Of a stretch of 40,343 bases of DNA, positions 8,416 to 16,005 are shown piece after piece. Positions within the stretch are counted from its first letter, which is position 1. Every line of letters starts with the position of its first letter. The notes beneath the pieces were generated by a model. The model saw only the letters and a list, made by a program, of their open reading frames with translations. It did not search any database and was not told where the DNA came from. The position numbers and the translations under genes were made by a program. The DNA comes from CAYJHC01 sp964369805 (GTDB lineage Bacteria > Bacillota > Clostridia > Peptostreptococcales > Anaerovoracaceae). Location of the stretch: positions 1 through 40,343 of the forward strand of contig CAYJFM010000021.1 in the NCBI GenBank assembly GCA_964369805.1, written 5' to 3'.

Positions 8416-8445
8416 AATATGCTAGACTTCCTCGCCTAGCATATT
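8416..8445 (-). terminator. Terminator of the hydrogenase-maturation operon
   Basis: A perfect 10-base inverted repeat (AATATGCTAG / CTAGCATATT) has a 10-base loop and is followed on the minus strand by TTTTAATT. It lies 31 bases after the stop of the unknown membrane protein that ends the hyd gene series. Confidence 0.8.
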
Positions 8446-8476
8446 CCAAATCTTATTATTATTTTATTAATCAATC

Positions 8477-8998
8477 CTACATATTTTCAAATTCTCTATA
8501 AAATTCTTCAATAAAAATCTCTTTTTCATTATCAATAGTCTCACCTAATTGATTAAAGTTATAGTTTGAAACCCATGTGTATACTATACTTCCAGTTATT
8601 GTGATTGCAAGCGCGACAGCAAAGATAATAGGATAAACCAGTTTATCCTTTAAAGCAAATGCTCTTCTAAATAGATATACTACAGGTAAAAATATTAACC
8701 AAATCAATTGATATTCTATTTCATAACCAGCCTTCTTAACTTCAAGTCTATCAACAAATAAAAATACCCATCCAATTATTATTAAGAAAATAGCCAAAAT
8801 ACTCATGATTATCAAAATATAAAAGCCACTAAATACTGTAAACAATATCTCTATGATGCCTGGTGAATTTCCTAAAATATCAAAGACCCTATATTGCAAA
8901 TAACTTTGAATAAATACATTCAGTACCATTCCTGAAGCCATCATTAAAGTGCCTGTCCAAACTAATTTATTACTAACTTTCGTATTATTATTTTCCAC
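8477..8998 (-). CDS. Unknown membrane protein at the end of the hydrogenase-maturation operon
   Basis: I do not recognise this family. I chose the GTG at 8998 as start because an AGGAAG ribosome site lies 5 bases before it, 20 bases after the hydF stop. A TTG at 9034 would extend it by 12 residues but overlaps hydF. The product is about 173 residues with four or five hydrophobic helices. A long one is rich in Ile and Phe, a short charged loop separates the pairs, and a strongly acidic tail ends the protein (EKEIFIEEFYREFE). There are no Cys or His motifs that would suggest metal or cluster binding. Its position implies cotranscription with hydF, but a role in hydrogenase assembly is unproven. 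Confidence 0.65.
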   Translation of the reverse strand: MENNNTKVSNKLVWTGTLMMASGMVLNVFIQSYLQYRVFDILGNSPGIIEILFTVFSGFYILIIMSILAIFLIIIGWVFLFVDRLEVKKAGYEIEYQLIWLIFLPVVYLFRRAFALKDKLVYPIIFAVALAITITGSIVYTWVSNYNFNQLGETIDNEKEIFIEEFYREFENM

Positions 8999-9017
8999 TA
9001 TTTCTTCCTGCTTTCTA

Positions 9018-10235
9018 CTACTCCACTTTATCAAGTATTCCTGCTGCGTTTGCTAAGAAAATACCGTAATTTGTAATGCTTGTTTTACTCTCTTTAATTC
9101 TCTCAAGTCTACTTAGCATAAGCCTTCTATTAAACATACATCCTCCACAATGTATAATTAAATCAAAGTCCGCTAAATTATTTGGAAAGTCAGCTCCATT
9201 TGAGAACTGTATTTCTATACCTTCCCCATACCTTTTCTTTAATATTGCTGGGATCTTTACCCTTCCAATATCCTCTGTCTGTGGAGCATGGGTGCAAGCT
9301 TCAGCAATTAGTACTTTAAGGTTCTCATTTTCACTTAGCTGAGAGTTATTCCTTGCTAGTACCTTTGCTTCAAATTCTTTCATTCCTTCCATAAATAAGC
9401 CTTTGTCGCCTTTATATGCTGCATATAATATAGAGAAAGATGTAAGCCTAGACTCTGCAGGCTTTCTTTCGTATACGTAAGGAAATACTTGTGAATCAGT
9501 GATTATTAAATTAGGCGGGTTAGATAACTTACTTAAAGCGTCCTCCATGTTGTTGCTTGTAACCGATATTACAATGCATCCTTTGTCTAGTAGATCTCTA
9601 GTGGCTTGTACTTGTGGTAGAATAAGCCTACCTTTTGGTGCACCAATATCTTGTGGCATTATTAATAAAACTGTATCTCCAGGTGATACTAGGTCAGCAG
9701 TCAGTGAAATATCATCAAACTTTTCTGGCATAACTCTTAGTATTTCTTGAATTAATCCAGATCTACCTTCTTTTTTTAGAGCATTTACTAATACTGGCTG
9801 CAGATCAAATTCTAGTGTAACAGCTTTCATTAGTATTTCAGCATACCCTTGCTCAAAATCGTTAACAACTACAATTAGTGGAATTTTCCTTTTTTTAATT
9901 TCATTTGCCCACTTATTTTCATAGTCAAAATCAAGGTCTGTTATAACTAAAATAGCAATATCTGTTTTATCTAGTACTTTCTCCGTTTTTTCCACTCTAA
10001 GTTTTCCTAGGTCTCCTGAATCATCAAAACCTGCTGTATCAATTAGCATGCATGGGCCAATTCCTGCTATTTCCATAGCCTTAGAAACAGGGTCTGCCGT
10101 AGCTCCTTTTTGCTTAGAAACTATTGCAATATCTTGATTTGTTATTGCATTTAAAAGTGTTGATTTTCCGCTGTTTTGTTTTCCAAAAATCGCAATGTGT
10201 AATCTATCTGCTGCTGGTGTGTTATTTAAACTCAT
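9018..10235 (-). CDS. hydF: FeFe-hydrogenase maturation GTPase HydF
   Basis: HydF is the scaffold on which the di-iron subcluster is assembled before transfer to apo-hydrogenase. This 405-residue protein has the expected plan. An N-terminal GTPase carries the P-loop GKQNSGKST at 18-26 and DTAGFDD from Asp66. The C-terminal part holds cluster ligands Cys314-x-His316 and His362-Cys363-x-x-Cys366, the HydF-specific pattern. The expected G4 motif (NKxD) instead reads Asn125-Asp-Phe-Glu128, which may alter base specificity. An AAGGAGAG ribosome site precedes the ATG. It is the last recognised maturase in the hydE-hydG-hydF series. The hydrogenase itself is not in the window. Confidence 0.96.
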   Translation of the reverse strand: MSLNNTPAADRLHIAIFGKQNSGKSTLLNAITNQDIAIVSKQKGATADPVSKAMEIAGIGPCMLIDTAGFDDSGDLGKLRVEKTEKVLDKTDIAILVITDLDFDYENKWANEIKKRKIPLIVVVNDFEQGYAEILMKAVTLEFDLQPVLVNALKKEGRSGLIQEILRVMPEKFDDISLTADLVSPGDTVLLIMPQDIGAPKGRLILPQVQATRDLLDKGCIVISVTSNNMEDALSKLSNPPNLIITDSQVFPYVYERKPAESRLTSFSILYAAYKGDKGLFMEGMKEFEAKVLARNNSQLSENENLKVLIAEACTHAPQTEDIGRVKIPAILKKRYGEGIEIQFSNGADFPNNLADFDLIIHCGGCMFNRRLMLSRLERIKESKTSITNYGIFLANAAGILDKVE

Positions 10236-10250
10236 AATGTTAATCTCTCC

Positions 10251-11669
10251 TTAGAATCTAAAATCCCTCTCGCCTTCAAGAATTTTTTCAATATTTTTCT
10301 TAGCTACTTCCTTTGCTTTTTCATTTGGAACTTTTTCTAATTCTGAATCAACTAATGAATCAATTAAAACTTTTGTTTCAGGGCTTGCATAGTCTTCTCC
10401 ATATTCTTTCATAGTCATTACAGAGTTTGGTTGACAGACATTTTTTATTGCACCTGATTTTGCTAGCCTCATAAATCTATCCCCTGTTCTTCCTTCTTTA
10501 TAGCAGGCAGTACAAAAACTTGGAATATGATCTGTCTCAATAAGCCACTTTACAACCTCATCTAAAGTCCTATTATCTGAAATATCAAATTGCTTTGAAT
10601 TTTCCTCTTCTTCTTCCTCTTCAACATAGCCTCCAACAGAAGTCTTAGAACCACCACTGATTTGCGAAGCTCCAATATCAATTGCTAGCTCTCTCATTTT
10701 TTGAGATTCCCTAGTAGATACAATAATTCCTGCATATGGAGCAGCGATTCTTAATATGGCAACAATTTTTTGGAAAATTTCATCTGAGATTGAATTATCA
10801 AATTCATTTACTTCAACACCTTCTGCTGGGCAGATTCTTGGTACTGAAATAGTGTGAGGACCTACCCCAAAAGCGGCTTCTAAATGCTCTGCATGCATTA
10901 AAATACCAACAAAGTCATACTTATATAAATTTAGCCCAAATAATACTCCAACACCTACATCATCAATCCCACCTTCCATGGCTCTATCCATAGCTTCAGT
11001 GTGATACTCATAGTTATGCTTTGGCCCTGTTGGATGTAATTGTAAGTATGTTTCCTTATGGTATGTTTCTTGAAATAGTATGTATGTACCAATTTCGGCT
11101 TCATGGAGTTTTTTATAGTTCTCAACAGTTGTTGCTGCAATATTTACATTAACCCTTCTAATAGCACCGTTTTTATGTTTTATTCCATAGATAGTTTTTA
11201 TTGAATCTAATACATATTCTATAGGTATATTTACTGGGTCTTCACCACATTCAAGTGCTAGCCTTTTATGCCCCATATCTTGAAGAGCTATGGCCTCTGC
11301 TTTAATCTCTTCTTGAGTTAGTTTTTTCCTTGTTATCGCTTTGTTTCCATGGTTATATGGACAGTAAACACAGCCGTTAACACAGTAATTAGCTAAGTAT
11401 AGTGGTGCAAATAGTACAATTCTGTTTCCATAAATATCTTTTTTTATTTCTTTTGCAAGATCAAAAATTTTCTCTTTTACTGAGTCATCTTCATTCATCA
11501 AAAGAACAATGGCCTCTCTATGGGTTAGCCCATTTCTTTCTTTTGCCTTTGCTAAGATTTTATCTATCTCTTCATTATTATTTTTATTTACCTCTCCATA
11601 CTCAAGGCTATTAAGTATCTCCTCATGGTCGATAAATTCATTTGCATTCTTTGATTTTGGATTATACAT
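10251..11669 (-). CDS. hydG: FeFe-hydrogenase maturase HydG (tyrosine lyase)
   Basis: HydG is a radical-SAM enzyme that cleaves tyrosine to give the CO and cyanide ligands of the H-cluster. The 472-residue length is typical. The radical-SAM cluster motif is Cys96-x3-Cys100-x2-Cys103 (CVNGCVYC). The auxiliary cluster that builds the Fe(CO)2(CN) synthon is bound by Cys386, Cys389 and Cys412 near the C-terminus (CTACYKEGRTGDRF), separating HydG from thiamine ThiH. An acidic run of Glu residues lies before this region. There is no ribosome site before the ATG, which starts 3 bases after the hydE stop, so translation is probably coupled to hydE. Confidence 0.97.
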   Translation of the reverse strand: MYNPKSKNANEFIDHEEILNSLEYGEVNKNNNEEIDKILAKAKERNGLTHREAIVLLMNEDDSVKEKIFDLAKEIKKDIYGNRIVLFAPLYLANYCVNGCVYCPYNHGNKAITRKKLTQEEIKAEAIALQDMGHKRLALECGEDPVNIPIEYVLDSIKTIYGIKHKNGAIRRVNVNIAATTVENYKKLHEAEIGTYILFQETYHKETYLQLHPTGPKHNYEYHTEAMDRAMEGGIDDVGVGVLFGLNLYKYDFVGILMHAEHLEAAFGVGPHTISVPRICPAEGVEVNEFDNSISDEIFQKIVAILRIAAPYAGIIVSTRESQKMRELAIDIGASQISGGSKTSVGGYVEEEEEEENSKQFDISDNRTLDEVVKWLIETDHIPSFCTACYKEGRTGDRFMRLAKSGAIKNVCQPNSVMTMKEYGEDYASPETKVLIDSLVDSELEKVPNEKAKEVAKKNIEKILEGERDFRF

Positions 11670-11672
11670 AGT

Positions 11673-12635
11673 TTACACGGGCACACAGCCTAAAGCTCTT
11701 ATCTGTGCCTCTAACTCCTTTCTATCTTCATTAACATCTGTTTCTTTAAAATCAGCAGGATATATTTCATAAAACTGCTTGTATTTATCTGGTGTTACTT
11801 TTTTCATAATAACATTTGCACCGCAATGAAAAATATTGTCTTTTTCCTTTGCGTCAAGAACTCCTAAAGAGGTTGTTGCTGGTAGGTTTATTTTCCCCAT
11901 TGCTATACGGGTTAAGGCTACTGCTCTTTTTGTAAGTTCAATGCTACCCTGAGGATGATCCCTTAAAGGTGTGTCTGGATGAGGTATAAATGGGCCAATA
12001 CCTGCCATATCACATGGAATATCTTGAAGCAGCTTAATATCTTTTGCTATGGTTTTTAATGTTTGCCCAGGTAATCCTATCATGAAGCCAGAACCAGTTT
12101 CATAGCCTAACTCTTTTATATTCTTAAGACATGTAATCCTATTATGTAATGTGCTTATTGAGTGTAGATTTCTGTAAATTAGATCATCACTACATTCATG
12201 CTTTAGCAAATATCTATCAGCACCACATTCTTTTAAATACTTATAATCTTCATATAGTTTTTCTCCGCAGCTCAGAGTTATTTTCAAGTTATCATTTGTC
12301 TTTTTCTTTAATGCAATGACCACCTCTCCTAGCATTTCTGGTGAATAATGCCTATCATCACCAGACTGAAGCACTAATGTTTTATACCCTGCTTCGTATG
12401 CCTCAGCACCTCTTTCAATTATCTCTTCTAGTGGCATTCTATACCGCTGAATATTTCTATTATTGCAATTAAGTCCGCAGTATGCACAGTCCATCCTGCA
12501 TATATTAGAGAATTCAAGTATAGCTCTAACATCAATTACTTTGCCATAATAATCTTCTTTTATTTCATTGGCTATCTTGTAATAGGGGCTAAAATCATCT
12601 AGTCCAAGTAGCTCTGTTAATTTTGCAACATCCAT
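11673..12635 (-). CDS. hydE: FeFe-hydrogenase maturase HydE
   Basis: HydE is a radical-SAM enzyme of H-cluster assembly acting together with HydG and HydF. I place the start at the ATG at 12635 because an AGGAGG ribosome site lies immediately before it. Upstream in-frame codons overlap the preceding gene and add an unlike basic stretch. The resulting 320-residue length is slightly short but within the family. The cluster motif is Cys46-x3-Cys50-x2-Cys53 (CRMDCAYC). The gene begins one base after the stop of the TM1266-type gene and is followed by hydG after 3 bases. Confidence 0.96.
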   Translation of the reverse strand: MDVAKLTELLGLDDFSPYYKIANEIKEDYYGKVIDVRAILEFSNICRMDCAYCGLNCNNRNIQRYRMPLEEIIERGAEAYEAGYKTLVLQSGDDRHYSPEMLGEVVIALKKKTNDNLKITLSCGEKLYEDYKYLKECGADRYLLKHECSDDLIYRNLHSISTLHNRITCLKNIKELGYETGSGFMIGLPGQTLKTIAKDIKLLQDIPCDMAGIGPFIPHPDTPLRDHPQGSIELTKRAVALTRIAMGKINLPATTSLGVLDAKEKDNIFHCGANVIMKKVTPDKYKQFYEIYPADFKETDVNEDRKELEAQIRALGCVPV

Positions 12636-12636
12636 T

Positions 12637-12897
12637 TTATCCCTCCTCCTCTGTAAATTCTTTCGAGTATAGGGTTTTTGTTGAAACACCTTCTATCTTT
12701 CCAATTTTTCCTGCGACAGTGCTAATAACCTGATTTGGTGCATCAAGTATTACACTAATTATGTTAATTTTCCGTTCTCTATGAGGAACACCCATTCTTC
12801 CAATAATATATTCCCCATATTCGCTAAGAATCTTATTTGCCTCATCAGGTTTATATCCCTCCTCAACAATAATTCCTATTACTGCAATTCTGCTCAT
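12637..12897 (-). CDS. TM1266-type small ACT-like putative hydrogenase-system regulator
   Basis: This 86-residue protein belongs to the family named after TM1266, which is found next to FeFe-hydrogenase maturation genes and has an ACT/NikR-like ferredoxin fold. Visible features are the RIAVIGIIVEE start, GEYIIGRMGVPHRER and the ISVILDAPNQVISTVAGKIG strand-helix region. Its function is not established; a ligand-sensing regulatory role has been proposed. It is the first gene of the hydE-hydG-hydF series and has a strong AAGGAG ribosome site. A terminator-like hairpin ends only about 20 bases before its ATG. Confidence 0.85.
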   Translation of the reverse strand: MSRIAVIGIIVEEGYKPDEANKILSEYGEYIIGRMGVPHRERKINIISVILDAPNQVISTVAGKIGKIEGVSTKTLYSKEFTEEEG

Positions 12898-12925
12898 ATA
12901 ATGTCTCCTTATTTTCTAAGAAAAA

Positions 12926-12949
12926 AATCCCTTGCGCAAGCAAAGGATT
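12926..12949 (-). terminator. Terminator-like hairpin in the leader of the hyd operon (candidate attenuator)
   Basis: On the minus strand AATCCTTTGC and GCAAGGGATT pair over 10 bases (one G-U) around a TTGC loop, followed by seven T residues. It ends about 20 bases before the first hyd-operon ATG, too close for a promoter to fit in between. The ATCCTT in its left arm can instead pair with AAGGAT at 13004-13009 (minus strand), a possible antiterminator. Confidence 0.7.
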
Positions 12950-13044
12950 CCCAGTTTAATTATATTCACTCGTATTATCCATCTTGCTTTCAGGCCTAGC
13001 CTTATCCTTAGAAGTTTTTATATATTTTTACTACACTAATACAT

Positions 13045-13073
13045 ATTTTCAATTCGATAAATCTCATTGTCAA
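13045..13073 (-). promoter_or_regulatory. Promoter for the hydrogenase-maturation operon
   Basis: A perfect minus-strand TTGACA (plus-strand 13068-13073), a 17-base spacer and GAAAAT (13045-13050) lie about 20 bases after the stop of the upstream EFR1-type gene. The predicted transcript has a leader of roughly 140 bases that contains the hairpin at 12926-12949. Confidence 0.5.
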
Positions 13074-13091
13074 AATTTACTAGTTACTTAA

Positions 13092-13820
13092 TTATACCCA
13101 ATCTTTTATATTATATCTACCCCTTTTTCTGGTTTTCTCTCCATACTGGATAGCTTTTTTAGGACATTTGTTTATGCAAGCTGTGCAAACATAACACTTT
13201 TCTCCCCACTCAGGCTTTCTGTTCTTAATAGTTATAGTTTTTGCGGGACAGACAATCTGACAAAGTCCACAAGATATACAGGTGTCATCCACAGTAAAGG
13301 ATTTTGTCCTTCCCATAAAGTTACTAAATCCCCAGTTTGCAACGCTACTCTTTAAAGCTGCTACTCCCCCTTCTATAACATCATACACCTTTTTCCCTGA
13401 TTTAATTTCATCAGCTATTTTTTCAGTTCTTATTTTTGCCTCTTCTATTTTTTTCTTTATTACGGCATCACTTTCAAGGTCAGCACCAGTAACAAAGTTA
13501 GATGGCATAATAACTGAATATGCACTATCTATAGGAATAATTTTATTTAGCTTGCTTATAGCCTTTCCTGCATCCTGTCCGCATGTGCATACTGCAAAAG
13601 TAAATCCCTTAGGTTTGGGTAAGGTTTTTAAGATTTCTAAGAAAAATTTAGGAGCTCCCCATGCATATATAGGAAATACTATTCCAACTCTTTCTTCACT
13701 TTCAATTCCTACAGTTTCTTCTAAATTATTAACTACGTCAACAGCCTTGTCATCTAGCGCTTTCGCTAAACTTTCTGCTATCCATTTTGAGTTTCCTGTT
13801 GCTGAAAAATATATAATCAT
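13092..13820 (-). CDS. EFR1-type flavodoxin-ferredoxin fusion protein
   Basis: This 242-residue protein joins an N-terminal flavodoxin-like domain to a C-terminal ferredoxin. The flavodoxin FMN phosphate loop is FSATGNSKW. The ferredoxin (about residues 181-220) has two CxxCxxCxxxCP motifs for two [4Fe-4S] clusters. This is the EFR1 family arrangement common in anaerobic Firmicutes. It should be a cytoplasmic single-electron carrier or small redox enzyme; partners are not known. An AGGGAG ribosome site precedes the ATG. It follows the prepilin gene by 17 bases and may share its transcript. The hyd operon lies downstream on the same strand. Confidence 0.85.
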   Translation of the reverse strand: MIIYFSATGNSKWIAESLAKALDDKAVDVVNNLEETVGIESEERVGIVFPIYAWGAPKFFLEILKTLPKPKGFTFAVCTCGQDAGKAISKLNKIIPIDSAYSVIMPSNFVTGADLESDAVIKKKIEEAKIRTEKIADEIKSGKKVYDVIEGGVAALKSSVANWGFSNFMGRTKSFTVDDTCISCGLCQIVCPAKTITIKNRKPEWGEKCYVCTACINKCPKKAIQYGEKTRKRGRYNIKDWV

Positions 13821-13837
13821 TAATCCGCTCCCTTAAC

Positions 13838-14392
13838 CTAAAGTGTGGGTGAACCTACTCTTAGAGTATTGACCCAACCTGAACTTTTTATGCTATTAAC
13901 TTTATTTTCACCTGTTTCTGTGTAGTGTTTAAACTGAAAAGGACTAGTTGTGCCAGTTTCAGACTTAGCATCGTCCACCTCGTCACTAGTATAATCTCCC
14001 AGTTCATCAGCCCAACCCATTTGAATAGCAATTATATTTCTTATCGCAATTTCATCTGGCGAAGTTACTCCTTCTGCTGTTAAATCTACTCCATCATTAG
14101 AAACAATGAGCTTTGAATTTCCTTCTCCCCCTGTAGTTTCCCATATTACATCGTAGCTCTCGGCAGCTTCAGCATAACTTGCATATTCCTGTACTGCAAA
14201 TTCCGTTGCTAAAAACAACTGCTCTGCTAGTCTCATATCTTCGTCTCCATCAGCATCACTAATGAACACATTTATCCTAGGAATTGCAACCGCAGCCAGT
14301 ATAGCAACAATGGCAATTACAACAATTACTTCCATAAGAGTGAAGCCTTCTCGATTTTTTATTATAGTTTTTCTATTATTTCTATCCTTCAT
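13838..14392 (-). CDS. Type IV prepilin-like protein (orphan)
   Basis: This 184-residue protein begins with a basic leader followed by the class III signal sequence REGFTLMEV. Prepilin peptidase would cut between Gly16 and Phe17, and Glu21 would be Glu5 of the mature protein. A hydrophobic helix of about 20 residues follows. The rest is an acidic globular domain with no Cys pair. A GAGGAT ribosome site lies somewhat far upstream. No pilus ATPase, platform protein or prepilin peptidase gene is in the window, so it must work with machinery encoded elsewhere. Whether it is a major pilin or a minor pseudopilin cannot be decided. Confidence 0.82.
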   Translation of the reverse strand: MKDRNNRKTIIKNREGFTLMEVIVVIAIVAILAAVAIPRINVFISDADGDEDMRLAEQLFLATEFAVQEYASYAEAAESYDVIWETTGGEGNSKLIVSNDGVDLTAEGVTSPDEIAIRNIIAIQMGWADELGDYTSDEVDDAKSETGTTSPFQFKHYTETGENKVNSIKSSGWVNTLRVGSPTL

Positions 14393-14427
14393 GTTTCTAA
14401 TATCCTCACATTCTGTTATATAGCCTA

Positions 14428-14436
14428 ATTATAACA
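14428..14436 (-). promoter_or_regulatory. Extended -10 promoter for the prepilin gene
   Basis: The minus strand reads TGTTATAAT, a complete extended -10 element about 36 bases before the prepilin ATG at 14392. The -35 region is weak. Confidence 0.45.
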
Positions 14437-14477
14437 AAAATAAACTAATTTTACCAATATTTCTGAAAGTAAAAATA

Positions 14478-14507
14478 TTGTTGCTCCCGATATATTAGTG
14501 TTATACT
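14478..14507 (+). promoter_or_regulatory. Promoter for the first MATE gene
   Basis: TTGTTG at 14478-14483, an 18-base spacer and TATACT at 14502-14507, with the TG of an extended -10 at 14499-14500, lie 30 bases before the ATG at 14537. An AAAGGAG ribosome site follows. Confidence 0.55.
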
Positions 14508-14536
14508 ATAGTTAGTTATTATTTCAAAGGAGATTT

Positions 14537-15886
14537 ATGAAAAATTCAATTACACTTACAAATGGGCCTGTTCTAACAAGTCTTTCAAGATTTACTGTTC
14601 CAATAATTTTTACCTTACTTTTGCAAACAGCATATGGTACTGCTGACCTACTAATTGTAAGCCAGTTTTCCACTGTCGCTCAAGTATCAGCTACAGCCAT
14701 AGGAAGTCAAATTCTTCAGGCGATTATAGGTTTCATCAATGGCCTTGCAATGGGTACTACAATTTTAATAGGTAGATTTGTAGGTGCTTCTGAAGGTGAA
14801 AAATCCTCTAAGGTTGTAGGCACAGCTATTATCCTTTTCGTAATCATTGCTGCCCTCCTTTCCCTAACCCTTCTAACTCTAAATGGACATATAGCCACTG
14901 TTATGAATACGCCAGAAGAGGCCTTTGAATCAGCAAAATCATATCTATTCATCATTGGAATTGGTGCTTTTTTTACTGTATTTTATAACCTGCTTGGAAG
15001 CATATTCAGGGGACTTGGGGACTCTAAGACTCCATTAATTGCTGTATGTATTTCTTGCTTTATTAATATATTGCTTGATCTTATACTTGTAGGCGTTTTC
15101 CATATGGGTGCACAGGGCGCCGCAATTGCAACAGTTACAGCCCAGGCCACAAGTGTCTTACTATCTTTACTAATCATTAGAAGACTAAAACTACCTTTTA
15201 CTTTCTACAAAAAAGACATAAGATTCAACACTACTCTCGCAAAAGATATATTTAAGTTAGGTCTACCAGTTGCAATGCAAGGGCTGCTTGTAAGCGTTTC
15301 CTTCTTGGCAATTACTGCAATAGTTAATGTTTTTGGAGTTGCTGCGTCTGCAGGGGTAGGTATTGTAGAAAAAATCACGGGCCTAATTATGATTGTACCA
15401 CTTGCTTTCATGCAATCTCTCTCTGCCTTTACAGCACAAAACATAGGTGCTTCTAAACTGGACCGTGCAATGAAAGGCTTAAAACTAAGTATAATAATAT
15501 CTTTAGGATTTTGCCTAGTAACGGCCTACTTATCTGCCTTCCACGGTACAATTTTCACAGGCATATTTACTCAAGATCTACCTACAACCGTAGCAGCCCT
15601 ACAGTATCTAAAGTCATATGCCTTCGACACAGTATTAGTAGCTATTTTGTTCTCATTTGCAGGATTCTTTACAGGTTGTGGCCACACTACTTTCGTAATG
15701 CTACAAGCTGTTCTATCCGCCTTTGTAATACGTGTGCCACTGGCATATTTCTTCAGCACCTTAGATGATACAAACCTATTTATTATCGGACTTGCAACAC
15801 CTATATCAACAGTGTTTCAAATTATTGCATGCTTTATTTATTACAGAATTATAAGCAAAAAAGATACTTTAAGCTCCTTACACTAA
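14537..15886 (+). CDS. MATE family efflux transporter (copy 1)
   Basis: This 449-residue integral membrane protein has 12 predicted helices in two related halves. MATE proteins export cationic drugs or metabolites using Na+ or H+ gradients. The family's typical start (LTNGPVLTSLSRFTVPIIF) and the RGLGDSKTP loop between helices 4 and 5 are present. It resembles the second MATE protein at 24671-26038 along its length, with matching FRGLGDSKTP/FRGMGNSKLP and SAFTAQNIGA/SAFVAQNIGA segments. The two are therefore paralogues. The gene stands alone between divergent and convergent neighbours. Substrate is unknown. Confidence 0.9.
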   Translation: MKNSITLTNGPVLTSLSRFTVPIIFTLLLQTAYGTADLLIVSQFSTVAQVSATAIGSQILQAIIGFINGLAMGTTILIGRFVGASEGEKSSKVVGTAIILFVIIAALLSLTLLTLNGHIATVMNTPEEAFESAKSYLFIIGIGAFFTVFYNLLGSIFRGLGDSKTPLIAVCISCFINILLDLILVGVFHMGAQGAAIATVTAQATSVLLSLLIIRRLKLPFTFYKKDIRFNTTLAKDIFKLGLPVAMQGLLVSVSFLAITAIVNVFGVAASAGVGIVEKITGLIMIVPLAFMQSLSAFTAQNIGASKLDRAMKGLKLSIIISLGFCLVTAYLSAFHGTIFTGIFTQDLPTTVAALQYLKSYAFDTVLVAILFSFAGFFTGCGHTTFVMLQAVLSAFVIRVPLAYFFSTLDDTNLFIIGLATPISTVFQIIACFIYYRIISKKDTLSSLH

Positions 15887-15930
15887 TTGGAATAATAAAT
15901 CAAACCACCACCCTGCAACATAAATATTGA

Positions 15931-15962
15931 AAAATGGACTTACAAAATTGCAAGCCCATTTT
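15931..15962 (+). terminator. Terminator after the first MATE gene
   Basis: AAAATGGACTTAC and GCAAGCCCATTTT pair with two mismatches around an AAAATT loop and are followed on the plus strand by ATTTTTTTGA. The minus strand lacks a good T run, so it mainly serves the plus-strand gene. It lies between convergent genes. Confidence 0.75.
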
Positions 15963-16005
15963 ATTTTTTTGATTTATATTAGCTACAGTCTGGCTAAAGC
16001 TTATA

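Noticed and set aside
9499..9750. Plus-strand open frame inside hydF
   Set aside because: It is an antisense shadow with no ribosome site or recognisable protein features; similar shadows occur inside most long genes here.
12898..12960. The hairpin at 12926-12949 as simply the terminator of the EFR1 gene
   Set aside because: It would leave only about 20 bases for a hyd-operon promoter, which is not enough; kept as an attenuator candidate instead.
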